From the NCBI GenBank assembly GCA_026075535.2, contig AP026541.1, positions 9,920,001 to 9,984,000 on the forward strand: 64,000 nt of DNA, written 5' to 3'. The notes below the pieces were generated by a model that was not told where the DNA came from, ran no database searches, and saw nothing but the letters and a program-made list of their open reading frames with translations. This stretch comes from Tricholoma matsutake (lineage: Eukaryota; Basidiomycota; Agaricomycetes; Agaricales; Tricholomataceae). How positions within the stretch are numbered: position 1 is the first letter of the stretch; each line of letters begins with the position of its first letter. A program made the position numbers and the translations under genes. Below, piece by piece: positions 1-11,320 of the stretch.

Positions 1-503
1 ATAATACGATGGCTTCTCTACCTGCAGTTGGCTACTTCTAATTCATGATTTTACTGGATTCTAAGGATATATACTAGGTGTGTAAGTTACTTGAAAAGCA
101 AAAAAGTGGCCAGTGAGTCTGCCATATTTTGGAACAGCTGGCGGGTTGACTCGGCGTAGACTTCAGTATTTTGGAGCGGGACGGAATGGAGATGATAGAA
201 AGCCGAATGCAAGATAAGTGTCCGAGGGGCTGAAATTGCCTCCCAAAATCCTACATGAAAACGCATTTGTTCATAACATAATATTGTCTCGTTCGCTTTA
301 CTTCTCTAGCAGCATTGCTATCTCAGACACTGGAATGTCATCATCAGCAATCTCCAAAGAACAGCCGTGAAGTATACACACCGTAATAACCATCCTTGCC
401 GCGTTTTCGTTAAACATCGGACTGGCAGGGAGTACTAAAATCAATGCATCTGGTGCAGAATACGAAACGGTCCCAAAGTGATAACGACACAAAAAAGGAT
501 TGC
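1..503. other. Downstream flank of HYPK, no gene recognised
   Basis: This is the 3' side of HYPK. A 64-codon open frame on the minus strand (298-492) is conserved in the other arm, but it lies directly after the HYPK stop, has no family resemblance I recognise, and is conserved only because the whole arm is duplicated. I read it as 3' untranslated sequence. Bases 1-85 resemble the left edge of a repeat found at 23670 and 25037. Confidence 0.5.
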
Positions 504-888
504 TCAGGACGTAATGAGCGATCTTATCGTCTTATTCAGATCTCCCCCTTGCTCCGCTAGCGCTTTCTCTGCTTGCACCCTCGGAATCTCGAATTCATGG
601 ACCTACCCCAGTATATATAAATGAGAGTATTAAAAAATTAGACTTGAAAGTTGGAAACACACAATGAGGTCGATGTCCTCGCGTTTGAGGGTAGATGCGG
701 AAGGGTCTTTGGTTGCTTTTGTAGGTGGTTTTTCGAGAATGCCGCCTGCGCGGTAGGCTTCCTCCATTTTGCCTTTGGAGTAGGAGAACCCGTCACCGTA
801 CTATCGACGTACAACGGTGACTGACGTTAAATTGAATAGAGAAAGAACTCACATTCATGATGACTTCGGGCTCTGGACGACCATTCAT
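504..888 (-). CDS. HYPK: HYPK-like NatA regulator, copy 1
   Basis: Small protein (90 aa) of the HYPK family, which in other eukaryotes binds the ribosome-associated NatA N-terminal acetyltransferase through a C-terminal UBA-like domain. Three exons fit GT-AG rules: 853-888, 663-800 and 504-602. The conserved N-terminal stretch with YGDGFSYSKGKMEEAYRAGG is encoded by exon 2. The UBA-like helices (REDIDLIVHEFEIPRVQAEK, then GGDLNKTIRSL) span exons 2 and 3 and end the protein, as in HYPK. The start is the ATG at 886-888, 77 bp from the divergent NEDD1 start. The second copy at 22869-23253 has the same exon structure. Family assignment rests on recognised motifs; function in this species is inferred. 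Confidence 0.85.
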
Positions 889-965
889 TATGGAAGGAGT
901 TAGACCGTCACGTGTTACTTATTCGTGTAGTGGTTGTTATGCCGTGTTGACGCGTCTTTTTCTTG
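889..965. promoter_or_regulatory. Shared bidirectional promoter of HYPK and NEDD1
   Basis: Only 77 bp separate the divergent start codons of HYPK and NEDD1, so this segment must hold both leaders and at least part of both promoters. It contains a CACGTG E-box-like hexamer in 'gtcacgtgttac' and a GACGCG. No clear TATA box is visible. The same segment is repeated in the right arm at about 22792-22868. Confidence 0.6.
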
Positions 966-3435
966 ATGCTGTCGATATCGACGACTGGGGCGCTCAGTAT
1001 CCTCGATTCTACCACCATCAAACGAAACCCAGCTTCAGTTCCGTCTTGTATAGCTCTTATTCACAAAACCATCGCGTCTTCTTGGTCTTTTGACAATGCA
1101 TTTCTCTTCATCGCATCGCCCAAAATCATTCATCGTTATGATCCGTCCTCAAATTTTATCAAAGACTTGTACTGCACTACTGATGAAGGGCCTATCTCCG
1201 ACATTTTGTCAAAAGACCAAGGGTCTTTGATATTCAGTGCAGGAAACAATGTTCATGTTCTGGAATGCGGCTCTACTCCCAAGATCTCACAAACATTCGA
1301 TGCTCACAAAAGCCCAATCACCTCGTTATCACTCTCGAACGACTCTAGCCTTCTTTCTTCAACATCTTCAACTGCAGCTCACATACACAATCTCTCCCTG
1401 GGATCACACACCGTCCTAAAAGGTCTACCGTTGGGTGGCCAGTCTATCAGCACATCCGCATTTCATCCACAGTTACGAACAAGGCTCCTTCTTGGAATTG
1501 GGAAACAGCTCGTCGTATATGATACTACGCGACCGTCTGGGCCAATAAAAACTATACTTCTGAGTGAGACGAGTTCTGGAGATATAGTAGCCATCAGTTG
1601 TAGCCCGTTCAGCAAAACCCTTGTGGCAGTGGCGACTACAGGTGGGAGTGTTGGGTTAGTTGATCTCGAGAAGGAGAAGGGGTGAGTGGTCATTTCGTTG
1701 GCCTCGTCACTGTTAATCTGTTTCGTAGACTGTTCCGTACCCTCAGTCTCAAGGTCCCGCTTACCTCGCTGGAATTCTCTCCCGAAGGCGCAGCTATATA
1801 CGCAGGTACGGAAAACGGAAAACTCTTCATCGTTGATCTCCGTGCACTAGATAAACCGCCAAAAACTATTATTATCAGCGATGCTGGTTCCCGTATAGAA
1901 ACTATGAGTGTTCAGGTGTGTTGTTTCAACAGTTCATCTCAGTAATAACTGAAGGCTCATATAACACAGAAAAAGACAAAAGGTGGCGTAGATCCTAACG
2001 CTAAGCCACCAACGACCAAACCTTCCACCGAGGTCAACGGTGTCCGTCGGTCGGCTCAACCCTCGAAGCCTGCTGCAAAGCCTATAGCTTCACCTGCTCG
2101 TGCTCGCGTTGCACGCATTGGCTCTGCAGCGTCGCCCGCCCGCCGTCTGCCATCTACTTTGAAGGAAGGTGCACCCGCTCGATCCCCGAAGCGAAGTGCA
2201 GAATTCGAGCCAAAAAGGAAGGTATTTTCTCCAGTGCGGGATCCCCTGGGGAATAGCGGGAATCTTGGCGATATTTCTGGTACGTGACATAGACAGGAAC
2301 AGCTATCTCTTTCATTAAACCTATGCTTTATCTAGTCGAAGTCGAGACCCTAGGTGAAATGAAAGCCGGGTTAAAAGTAACTCCTAGAAAACCATCTGTA
2401 TCAGCTCCTCGCTCTCGTTTTTCTGTGTCGCCACCAAAGATGAATCCCAGCCCTACCAGCATCTCAACCAGAACTACCACAACCTCGACAACTCAGTCGA
2501 CTGCTACAAAAGAAGCCGTAGCCGTAGTAGGAGCCCCGCGAAGAGCAAGGACAGTCCCCACCGCTTCGCGGACACGGAAACCATCCACCACTGAATCAGC
2601 AACTGCAAGGCCTATCGTCCAGCAAGACAATTTGCTTCAAGTCCCTGATGGGGAAACACAACAGCGCCCTCGCTCAGCTTCCTCAGCATCTCACGCTGGT
2701 TCTTCCGCGTCTGGTATTTCTTCACGATCCGCCCGCACACGTGCAGGATCTTCCGCCTCGGTCTCACGTCCCGGTTCATCGATCTCACGAGCGGTGTCTT
2801 CCCCCGTACCACCGCCACTGCCTGTGAGCGGAACGATGTCTCCGGAATTGCCGGGTATCCATGGGAAGCCGATTACACCCGTGGCGATGGTGAAGAAGAG
2901 GACAGGAATGAGTGTGTTGGGGCTCGGGACGCCCGAGGTGGAGCGGTGGATCAGGGCTGGGAAGGGTGATGTCGAGGGAAAGAATAATGGGGATGGTAAA
3001 AGGAAAGGGAAGACGGTTGGGTTTACGGAGGAGAGTGAGAGTGAGGATGAGGATGAGGAACGGCTTCGAGATCTGGCCGAGCAGCGCGACTCGGAGCGGC
3101 ATTTGGCTGTGCAAATATCCCCACGTAAGTCGAATGACGTTAGTGCCCCCGTTTCTACATCTTGGTCATCCAACTCGCTTCATCCACCCGTTTCGGGTTC
3201 GGGGTCGGGTGCACATGACCTCTTGCGTACGATTGTGCGGGATGTGATGTATGATTTCCAGCGGGAGACCAAGGCTGAGATGATGGGGTTGCATTTAGAC
3301 CTTGTGAGGATGGGACGGGGGTGGAAGAAGGAGCTTCGGGATTTGATGGGGGAGTATGTGGGTGATTTGAAGGATTTGAGGGAGGAGAATAGGAGACTTA
3401 GGGAGGAGAATGAAAGGTTGAGGAGAGGGTATTGA
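966..3435 (+). CDS. NEDD1: NEDD1-like gamma-tubulin recruitment factor
   Basis: Predicted 770-aa protein from four exons: 966-1681, 1729-1915, 1970-2279 and 2336-3435. NEDD1 family members anchor the gamma-tubulin ring complex at microtubule-organising centres. The first ~300 residues form WD40-like repeats (for example FDAHKSPITSLSLSNDSSLL). Residues ~300-690 are basic and Ser/Pro/Ala-rich, as expected of a disordered linker. The last ~80 residues are helical: LLRTIVRDVMYDFQRE, a block around RMGRGWKKELRDLM, and a terminal LREENRRLREENERLRRGY that closely follows the ending of animal NEDD1. The start is the ATG at 966; the TTG just upstream is not used. A GTAAGT at 3125 inside exon 4 has no usable acceptor at intron distance and the frame stays open, so no intron is called. 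Divergent from HYPK. Confidence 0.85.
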
Positions 3436-3897
3436 GTCGTCGTGCCGCTACTTAAGGGTTATGTGATTTTTATAATATGGGACGTCGACGTCGCTTGACG
3501 TTATATTGGCATAACTTCACTACGAGCTGCAGAGCCGTCCAGGCTTTACAGTAGGTCATGTCGGTAATATGATGTTGTCGTCTTTTCACGCTCGAATTTA
3601 TCTCATGCCAACCAGCACTGGTTGTTCCATGGATGCAGTTTTTGACTTCAAGGATACTCCAATCTGCACGGTCGTCTTACCTGCGTTGGCGTAGACGTAA
3701 TACTCAAGTGCCCGTTCATCATACGCTCGAGCATACTCACAACGCCCAACTTTAAGTGACGTTGCCCAGTGGTAAAAAGTCTTGCCAATGACATTGGAAA
3801 TGACACTATTCTTTCATGTCTCCCATTGATGGCTATGAAGCCTGTCAATACGTACATCCTACAGAATCCATTAGCGGCATCTTCGAGATAACGCGTT
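3436..3897. other. Tail-to-tail intergenic region
   Basis: NEDD1 and the deacetylase gene converge here, so both 3' untranslated ends and polyadenylation signals should lie in this stretch. I see no coding sequence with family resemblance. Confidence 0.6.
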
Positions 3898-5971
3898 TCA
3901 GGTAGGTTTAATCCATGCTTCCCTACCCCTGACCCATGTGTTCTGCACAATACCTTTCCTATCAAGTACAATGAGGTCCGCATCTGCACCAGGACGCAGT
4001 GTTCCTTTCCGATTTTCAATGCCTACACATCTAATCAAATTGCCCTATTCAGATGGTATTCCATGCACAAAATAGCATAGGACTTACTGAGCAGGGTTGA
4101 ATGTCGCGCATTTGATGGCTTCACCTAAGGAACATCCAGTGAACCGCGAAAAATTGCGGACGGATTTGTCCAAAGTTATCACACTGATAAAGGGATCAGG
4201 ATCCTTTAATCACTGAACTTATGAATAGCTGACCTTCCCGCAAGCGTATTAGTCCCCTCTAAATAAAGCCTATCGCCTTCCTTAACAAATCTCTGTCCGT
4301 CGCGCCATTCGTGAACGCCGTCACGCAAATTGGGGTCGAGAGTCTTCTGAGCTATGTTACTCATGAAACCACAAGTCATAGGATGCTACTCCGCTGTAAC
4401 TTACCATCAGTGACCAAGATGCATCCCTCTGGATGTGCAGAATACGCAAGCTGCGTCACACGACAGATTGAGTTGGAGTCATAAGGTGTTGTTAACGGGG
4501 TCATACTCACCCTAACAGAGTTTGGATGAGAATGTATCCCATCGACGATCATACCGTAGAAGGGTCGCACAAAAGCCATGTCCGTCACCTCACCCTTCTC
4601 CAAGTGTAGTTCGGTTCTGCTTCCCTTCCTGGGAAGCAATAAGGGTGTAGAAGCGCCACTGGCTGCGGCTGCGCCAGGAGTTTGAGGGGGGGTATCGGTG
4701 GTATCAATAGCCTCTGCATGACTCTGGGTTGTGTGAACAACGGCAGAGTTCGGAGCGGAATCACTAGGAACAGTCCCGGAGGCCAAATTGGGGGCGGGGT
4801 ATAGAGATATGGGGGAAAGGGGAGAAGAAAGGTGCGGTGAAGCGCCCAAAAGGCCAATGATGGTTGGATCCCGGTGATGTAACTGCGGCATAGCGTTGAA
4901 AAGATGGGTGATCATTCGTGCGCCATGTCGCATGGCTAAGGTTGCAATGTCAGAACTCGCAACACTGTCATTCTCGCGATTCAGAAGTCTGGCACGTTCT
5001 TTGTGGAAGAGAATCTTACCTGTGGCCGATAGAAATGATAACACCTCTCTTGGATAACTCACTGATGGCATTCATGACACCATCAATCTCGGGGGCAGCA
5101 GTGATCATCCTCACACCGACCGCTTGACCATCAACTGCCATTAACCAGTCTTCTTTGTCGACAAGATTCCCGAAGCCGTATACATTCTCGAAAGTTGCCG
5201 TTCCTTCTGGAGCAGATAATAAGAAAGGTGAAGCATGGGCACCACGTTTAGCAACATTTAAAAATGGTCCTTCAGCATGGAATCCCAGCAGGGTTGCGGA
5301 AGTTGGAGTTGAGAAAGGCCGAAGCAGATTCAGTAATAAGGGATAAAGCGATCTGTTTTGCGTCTAAAAATGACAGGTGGGAGGGAGACCTCACGGCAAG
5401 TAGAACAACGAACTATGACAGTTGGCAGAAGGCTAACCCAACTAGTGCTCAGCTATGCGGCTATCGATCGTAGTGAAATTCTCACGTACGATGTTACACC
5501 GGTCTCGATTATGCGTTCGGCTACAAGTTGCATCCCGCATTTGTACGATTCCTCGTCATAATAGACAGAAAAATCAAAACCGTAACCTCCATTAAGTTGG
5601 AGATCAATATATCCTGGGCTGAATGTTACAACAAAGGTCAGTCAATGCGAGCGACATCTCTAAACGACGAGAGCAGTATCCCCGGCACACACTGGCGCTC
5701 ATCAAGCAAACTGTCATTCACCTAAGTATATTTCCTTTCAAATCTATAATCCTGGCGGGTCTTTCTTTTCGTAGGTAAAATGTTCGCTGATATACATAGT
5801 CAATTTTGGAAGAGCGGTAAGCAACGTTTGTAGAAGCACCTGCGCATCGAGAATAACGCCGCGTCGTTCGTCAATCCATAAATCCTTCTCCGTCAGACTG
5901 CCGTCCTCCTGAGCCAAAAGGCAATTGGTGAAACAGATGAGACCATTAGCAGAGGTCATGGCACTGGGCAT
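3898..5971 (-). CDS. nagA: N-acetylglucosamine-6-phosphate deacetylase
   Basis: Removes the acetyl group from GlcNAc-6-phosphate in amino-sugar and chitin breakdown; expected in the cytosol. Ten exons give 511 aa: 5840-5971, 5722-5786, 5490-5618, 5414-5432, 5020-5363, 4511-4964, 4405-4450, 4234-4351, 4088-4183 and 3898-4030. Amidohydrolase landmarks in order are LQLNGGYG, the metal ligand Glu146 in GFHAEGPFL, His229 in IGHS, His250 in THLFNAM, VDGIHSHP, and catalytic Asp396 in LVTDG. The protein ends with GADADLIVLDRKG and a short tail. Exon 4 is a 19-bp microexon, and its upstream intron joins the conserved frame exactly. A ~70-residue Pro/Ser/Ala-rich insertion after TIIGLLGAS is longer than in bacterial NagA. 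The GTTCGT donor of intron 4 is weak but is required by frame and homology. Confidence 0.9.
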
Positions 5972-6774
5972 ATCGAAAGAGCCGCCGTAATGACGAGTCC
6001 TTTTTGAAGTAACGGCTGCATAAACGAATGACTCTGTTCCAGTGCCATATGGAACCGGACCACGGTTTAAAGTTTGCAAATCAAATGATCATGTCTTAGG
6101 CACGTTCGCTCTGTGTTCCTCGTCAACAAAGCATCTATAAGTCATTTATTGATGAATTCCCCGTGAAACAGACATATGAAGCTCATGCTCACCCTCCAGG
6201 TCTTTGTTTCCGTGAACAATGAAACGGCCCGAGAGGGCAAAGTGACCGGCAAATATACATTGGTCAGCTCAATCGGACCGAATCTCTTGTCGAAGACGTA
6301 TTACATAATTATAAATTATAGTGAAGCAATCATGCATATGAAAAAAAGTGAACTGGAAACTGGACGAAAAATGAACTCTCCAAGTCGCAACCAAGTCCAC
6401 ATTGTGCTAAATATGACAATAAAACCTAGCGCACCATCTCACCTGCTTTGGGTTTTGGGTGGAGGTGCAACGATATATCTCGTGTTGCTTGCGGTGAGTT
6501 GTACGTGATGATCGGCTTAGTGTAGGATATCGATCATGTCGGAAGTTCCCGTTGATGCATCGTGATTACAGTGATTGGTAGCTGATGTACGCATCTAGTA
6601 TACTATTGCCGGTCTGTTGGACGACGCGTCGCGTCCATCACGTGAGATAGTTTTATGTTTTATTATTCGTTAGCATTGCAAAAGAAAAGAAATTAAAATT
6701 GTGATAATTACGACTGTCACGTAGCACGGGGTGTATTGTCACGTTTCTGTCACGGTGAGTCGATTTCAGTGAAG
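5972..6774. promoter_or_regulatory. Divergent upstream region of nagA and FAN1
   Basis: About 800 bp between two divergent genes, containing AT-rich runs (for example around 6300-6330 and 6655-6710). An open minus-strand stretch near 6170-6310 (reading ...LTNVYLPVTLPSRAV...) has no start or family I recognise and may be leader sequence. No other gene seen. Confidence 0.5.
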
Positions 6775-9700
6775 ATGACCGTCAAATCGCCTACAATCTC
6801 GACGCTCAACTCACTCGTCTTCGCTGACTCTTGGAATATAGATGGCATCGAAAATCTGGAACGAAGAATCGAAAATTTCGAGTCATGTAGAACAGACGAC
6901 ACCAAAGTGGGTTGTAGACGTCCCTCAATATACGTAGAGGCATTTGAAGGTGTGTCTCAATCCAACAAGGCATCGGCCGAGTGATATATATTTCCCTTCG
7001 CAGACATGGTTAATCGAGTGCATGAGTTCGAGCATCATCTTCTTACAGAAAAGGAATGGGACGTCTTGTCGACGTTTTCAACTCTCTGCTGTAGCTACTT
7101 CTTCTTGTTTGAGCGATGTTACCTGACTGACTGTTATGTCCTTGTAGATAATGCGCGTTATTGTCTCGTGCGTTTGCTTCTACGCAAGGCCGACCGATGG
7201 CACACCGAGGCCTCCATGGAAACATTTACGAAGGAAGTTAGCGAAGAAGGACTTCGTCGTGCTCTCGTCGATTTGTGTCTTCCATTCACCACCCCTGTCA
7301 AGAAAGAGGGAATGGAATTGGAAATGGACGCCCCGGTCAAGGAAGAGCCTGAAACAATCGACTTGTCATTTGATTCTGAGGAGAAGGAAGATCAGAAGTG
7401 GGCTGTCACCAATGAGGCTGGCCCGTCTCGATTAGGCATAAATTCTTTTCCCGAATGTTCTCAAATCGACATGAAACCTAAATTGGACGACGTCTTTAAT
7501 CATCTTGGCTTGGATTTATCAGACCCTGATATCGATTTCTTCTGTAGAGACCAGACTACTATGACTTTACACGAGGTCCTCAACAAGCTCGGGACCGAGG
7601 AACTTAAAGACCTTGTAAAATCCACCAAGGTTAGACCTCGGAAATCGGTTGTGCGTATCCTTGCATCGTTATCCACACACGTATTTATCACCTTCAACAG
7701 AAAGCTGAGATGATCTCTGCGCTTATGTCTCATGCATCAACCCAGTCTATACTCGTATTCAAGTCGTCAAGCAAGGTCGTCAAAGGCAAGCGGAAAGCCC
7801 GGGACGACGATGGTTTACGCCAAACCAAACTCCCTTTTGTACCTACTGGTTCAAAGGGGAAGGGAAAGGCGGCGCAGCAAACACAAGAAGGGAGGTTGAT
7901 GGAAATGGCTCTAGGGAAGTTAGGTATGTTTTCGGCTTTTTGTCATTGCATTTTTCCATTACTATTCTTATGGATCAGCTGCTGAAATTGTTCCTATATA
8001 ATTCAGGTACATGTGTCACCCTAAATCCATACTTCTACGAGCTCATAGAACGCATCAATATTCTGGACGAACGGGCAACACAGTTTCCTAAATCGTTGCT
8101 GCTCCCTGCTCTTCTTACATGCTTCAGGAAACGGAAATATCCCGACTACAAGCATACTCGCACCAGCAACATATGGTCCAGTCGTGAAGAACTTATGCAT
8201 TACGTGGCGGCTCTGGAGCTGGAAGCGGTCTTCGACCAAGCCACCGAGCCCCAGAACACATCTCGCAAACCTGGGACAAAGACTCCAGGTCCTCATACAT
8301 TTGTTACACCTGCTACGCCTGGGCCAGGAAGGAATATCACCACACCTCTTAGAACACCAAGGAGCAGCTTAACAGCTCAATATACACCTGCGAGTATAAA
8401 GAAGGAAACAGCTGATAAGGAGGCAGCGGAAAGTATAAAGGGCGATCAGGAGTCGGTAATGTCTGAGACTTTAGCAAAACTGGACAAGGCAAAACGAATC
8501 AAGGAGATTTTTGATACTCTTATAATTCCAAGGTGGACAGGTCTTGTGGCTGCCAAGCAGGACGGGGAAGCTAGAGTGAGGCCTACAGCACTAGAGCGAT
8601 TCGAGCCCGGTCAGTAATCCTGGTCTTTTTGGCATTGAAGTGACTGATAGTTCTCGTTCAGGCTTCGTTTACACGCGTCTCTTTCGTAGAGTACAAGATG
8701 CTCTTAGAACCTTGAGAGACTACCAGGGTGAGGCAGAGGTGCTGGAGGCTTTGTTAGGACAGCGGTACTGGCGGCGGAGAAAGAGGGGCGCATGGTATGA
8801 AAGGCGGGCGATCCTCCAGACTAGGTATCTTTGTCAGATAGACGGTGTGAAAGACGATAGTATGCTTCTACAGACGATGGAAGGTGTGCAAGAAGCATTG
8901 AAAGACGAAGATACTGGCCTTGGTACGTAGTCTTCTCTAGCTTCAGCCTGAATTTGAGCTCACTCCAAGTATATGGGACAGTATTTCGACCTAGCCTTCT
9001 TCGTCGTCTGCGCACTATGGAGAAGAAACTCAAAATCCCTGAAGTACAACGAGCCGTTGCTGAACGCGAGTTAAGAAAGGCCAAAGTTGTATCATTCAGC
9101 GCTGTGAGACTCGAAAAACCTTCAACTAGCCTCCGCCTGGGCACAAGTCTACAGTATCTGTCTGGAGAGGGCAACGGTGAAGACGTTCGGAAATATTTTC
9201 CACCAACAACAGGATCTTCTCTGGCTGAGAAGGAGAAGAATCCTGAGGTATTCCACCGTTTGCTTTAGCTATAAGTTATTCTAAAATATACGTTTAGGTG
9301 ACACCCCCTGCGAAGAAGCCGAAAATGACGGGGAAGTCACTTTGGAGGGGCAAGAATGGCGAGGAGCTAAACGTAGAAACGCGCGCTCTGCAGCACTACG
9401 AGAGCTTGGGGTATAAAGGGTTTGGCTTTGCTGTTCTTTCTTTCTTTCTTTCTTAGACTGGCCGTTTGATTTAGGTTTCATTCCGAAAGTCGCATCTTGA
9501 CTACGATCTTCGCTCTTTTATTTTGGGATATTATTTTTGCCGACATCCCAGGCGCCTTCGAGACACCTTATCAAACTGCACCTCTGGATCTAACTGAAGA
9601 AACATTCTACTATGCTCGAAAAGAGATGATTGACACGAGATTGGATGAGATCAAGCAAGGACAAGCACGAGAAGTCCTGGAAAGACACGACGATGCGCAT

Positions 9701-10410
9701 CGAGAGAAGAACACGTGGTGTGCTGGCGTCCAATGGGATATTTGTGGAAAGCAGGACCTCGTAGAAATCGTCGAGGTAAGCATCCGTCTATGGTCCACAT
9801 CATTAAGACACTCACATCGCTGGAACGCAAGTGCCTTGGAGGCGAATCGCTTTCCATCATTTGCAGATTATTTTGTGAAGACTATGCTGGGAGAAGCAGC
9901 GGAGTTCCTGACCTCGTTGTATGGAACGCAAAGCTGCGTACCGTCACGTTTGTAGAGGTCAAGGGACCAGGTGACAGACCACAGGAGAATCAAAAGGTTG
10001 TTGCTGCTTTCGAGCTATCATTATACCATTCTGACGTGTTTGTACAGCTTTGGTTTGACAGTCTCCTGAATGCCGGAGCCGATGTCGAGATCTGCAAAGT
10101 TCTTGACTCAAACAATAAGACAGATACAAGCAAGACTAAGAAGAAGCGAAAAAGTTCGAAGAGTGCAAAAGGGAAGATGAAGCCCACGGACTCTGACTTT
10201 TTGGATGACGAAGACCAGTTTGCCAACCAGTCCTTGGCCTTGAATCCTGATCCTTCGTCATCGAGCAGAAAGCGTGCTCGGCCTCCGGATAGCTGGGATG
10301 AGTCCCCATCAGTTTTTTCGCCGACCAGCTCTCCGAAGTCGCCTCTCGCCCCTGCCTCAGGGCGAGCTAGCGTAGGGTTCTCGTCCAAGAAGCCGAGATT
10401 TACTAGATGA
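6775..10410 (+). CDS. FAN1: FAN1-type structure-specific nuclease (VRR-NUC)
   Basis: FAN1 cuts 5' flaps and trims DNA in interstrand-crosslink repair. Eleven exons predict 1022 aa: 6775-6949, 7004-7090, 7148-7650, 7701-7923, 8007-8609, 8662-8922, 8982-9247, 9298-9419, 9475-9775, 9832-9996 and 10048-10410. The N-terminal part has the family block YNARYCLVRLLLRKADRW, then a SAP-like segment (LKDLVKSTKV, ~aa 240-275) and a central helical region (FVYTRLFRRV...). The C-terminal VRR-NUC nuclease has GKSLW, Glu733 in NVETRALQHY, FWDIIFADIPGAFETPYQ, Asp874 in SGVPDL and the Glu889/Lys891 pair in VEVKGPGDR, so the PD-(D/E)XK site is complete. A basic Ser/Lys-rich tail follows. No UBZ finger is visible at the N terminus. 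The acceptor of exon 7 is ambiguous (8967 or 8981); I chose the one giving LVFRPSLLRR. Confidence 0.88.
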
Positions 10411-11320
10411 GTCACGCGTTGACCTCTAGGTTGTGAATCTGCTTATCATTATTTATGATTTGCTATATCATCAGTTGTCTTGTACCATGTCATCCTGATC
10501 TACCGAACGATTGTACTTACCAAGATTCATGCAACCAATAGAAACCCTTTTCCCACGACGACATTTGCACTCCTGAATGACAGGAGTGCGCATCTCGAAA
10601 TTGCAGCGTGAAAGCCAATTATGCAGCACGACGTCTCATGCTCACACAGAATGGCGAGTAAGGCAACACCGTTTAGATACTTCTGTGGTAGGTTCAGACA
10701 CTAGAAGGATATGAGCCGGGTCTCTGAATGGTCACCCTGAGATAAAACTCACTAAACGATCGGTCCTTTCATAGATATTAGTATGACAGGGCAAGACTAA
10801 TAGGCAAGACTACAGGCCTGATATCGAAAGGGACAGATAAAATAGTCTGTGGGCGGCCTGGCGATCAACTTATCATTTATGGACAGGATAATGGCTGTGC
10901 TGCTAAATCCAAAAATCTCTGCCAAATCTCTGGGGGTGCGGATAAAAACTGGGCAAAAATTCAGAAATCCCTCTGTCTATACGGGCTTTTGTGAAGATAT
11001 CTGCGACGTTCTCGTGAGTGCCGACAGTTGTAGGTTGTTAGACTCGGAAGAGGGATCCTCAGATAAGGTCTTGGTTGCAGAGTTGTTGCAGGAGATCATC
11101 GTGGGCGAAGATTGGCAGTAGTCATGTAGCATTTGACCAGAGCACATAGCTAAAGGCTACTCCTTCGTGGTTTAAAATGCAGCAATGTATTCTGCCTAGC
11201 TTTTGAATAACTCCAGTAATTATAACGCGGCCTCCTAATAAGATTTCAGTATTTTTACATTGCCGTGTAGGCACCCAGTGCACTGCGAGCTGCAACAGTG
11301 ACAGCATGATGCCCACATGC
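10411..11320. other. Intergenic region with a transposon relic
   Basis: Convergent space between FAN1 and the F-box/CNH gene. Apart from the Copia relic at about 10990-11112 I see no coding sequence with family resemblance. A small hairpin (ACTCCTG/CAGGAGT) sits at about 10570-10588. Confidence 0.5.
10990..11112 (-). mobile_element. Relic of a Copia polyprotein C terminus
   Basis: Read on the minus strand, two short stretches match the tail of Ty1/Copia polyproteins: CNNSATKTLSEDP, then THENVADIFTKA about 20 codons later. The intact-length Copia at 51.4-55.9 kb in this window has the equivalent CNNNATKTLSEDP and THTRDNVADMFTKAL, but ~35 residues apart, so the relic has lost an internal piece and its surroundings. 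No LTR is recognisable. Confidence 0.75.

Larger units (their letters stand above)
1..1693. repeat. Left arm of a 1.69-kb inverted duplication
   Basis: The reverse complement of 22070-23753 matches this arm almost base for base. In the parts I compared I found about five substitutions, a 6-bp deletion in the NEDD1 exon of the right arm, and a 3-bp difference near base 40. The match ends at 1693, 11-12 bases into NEDD1 intron 1, and runs to the window edge on the left, so its true outer end is not visible. The arm holds all of HYPK, the shared promoter and NEDD1 exon 1. Near identity, including noncoding parts, points to a recent duplication. Confidence 0.95.

Noticed and set aside
298..492. 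64-codon gene present in both inverted arms
   Set aside because: Its conservation is explained by the recent duplication; it lies in the HYPK 3' flank and has no start context or family.
3124..3143. Intron in NEDD1 exon 4 (GTAAGT...TTAG)
   Set aside because: It would be only ~20 bp and the frame is open and protein-like across it.
2691..3173. Minus-strand gene opposite NEDD1 exon 4
   Set aside because: The Ser/Arg-rich product is the antisense of a Ser/Pro-rich exon and has no family features.
8954..8981. Alternative FAN1 acceptor at CCAAG (exon starting 8970)
   Set aside because: It keeps the frame but adds YGTV before the conserved FRPSLLRR; the GACAG acceptor fits better. It remains possible.
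10564..10590. Rho-independent-type terminator hairpin
   Set aside because: The genome is eukaryotic and the seven-base stem lacks a T-run.
10849..11121. Plus-strand 90-codon gene
   Set aside because: It is the antisense of the Copia relic.
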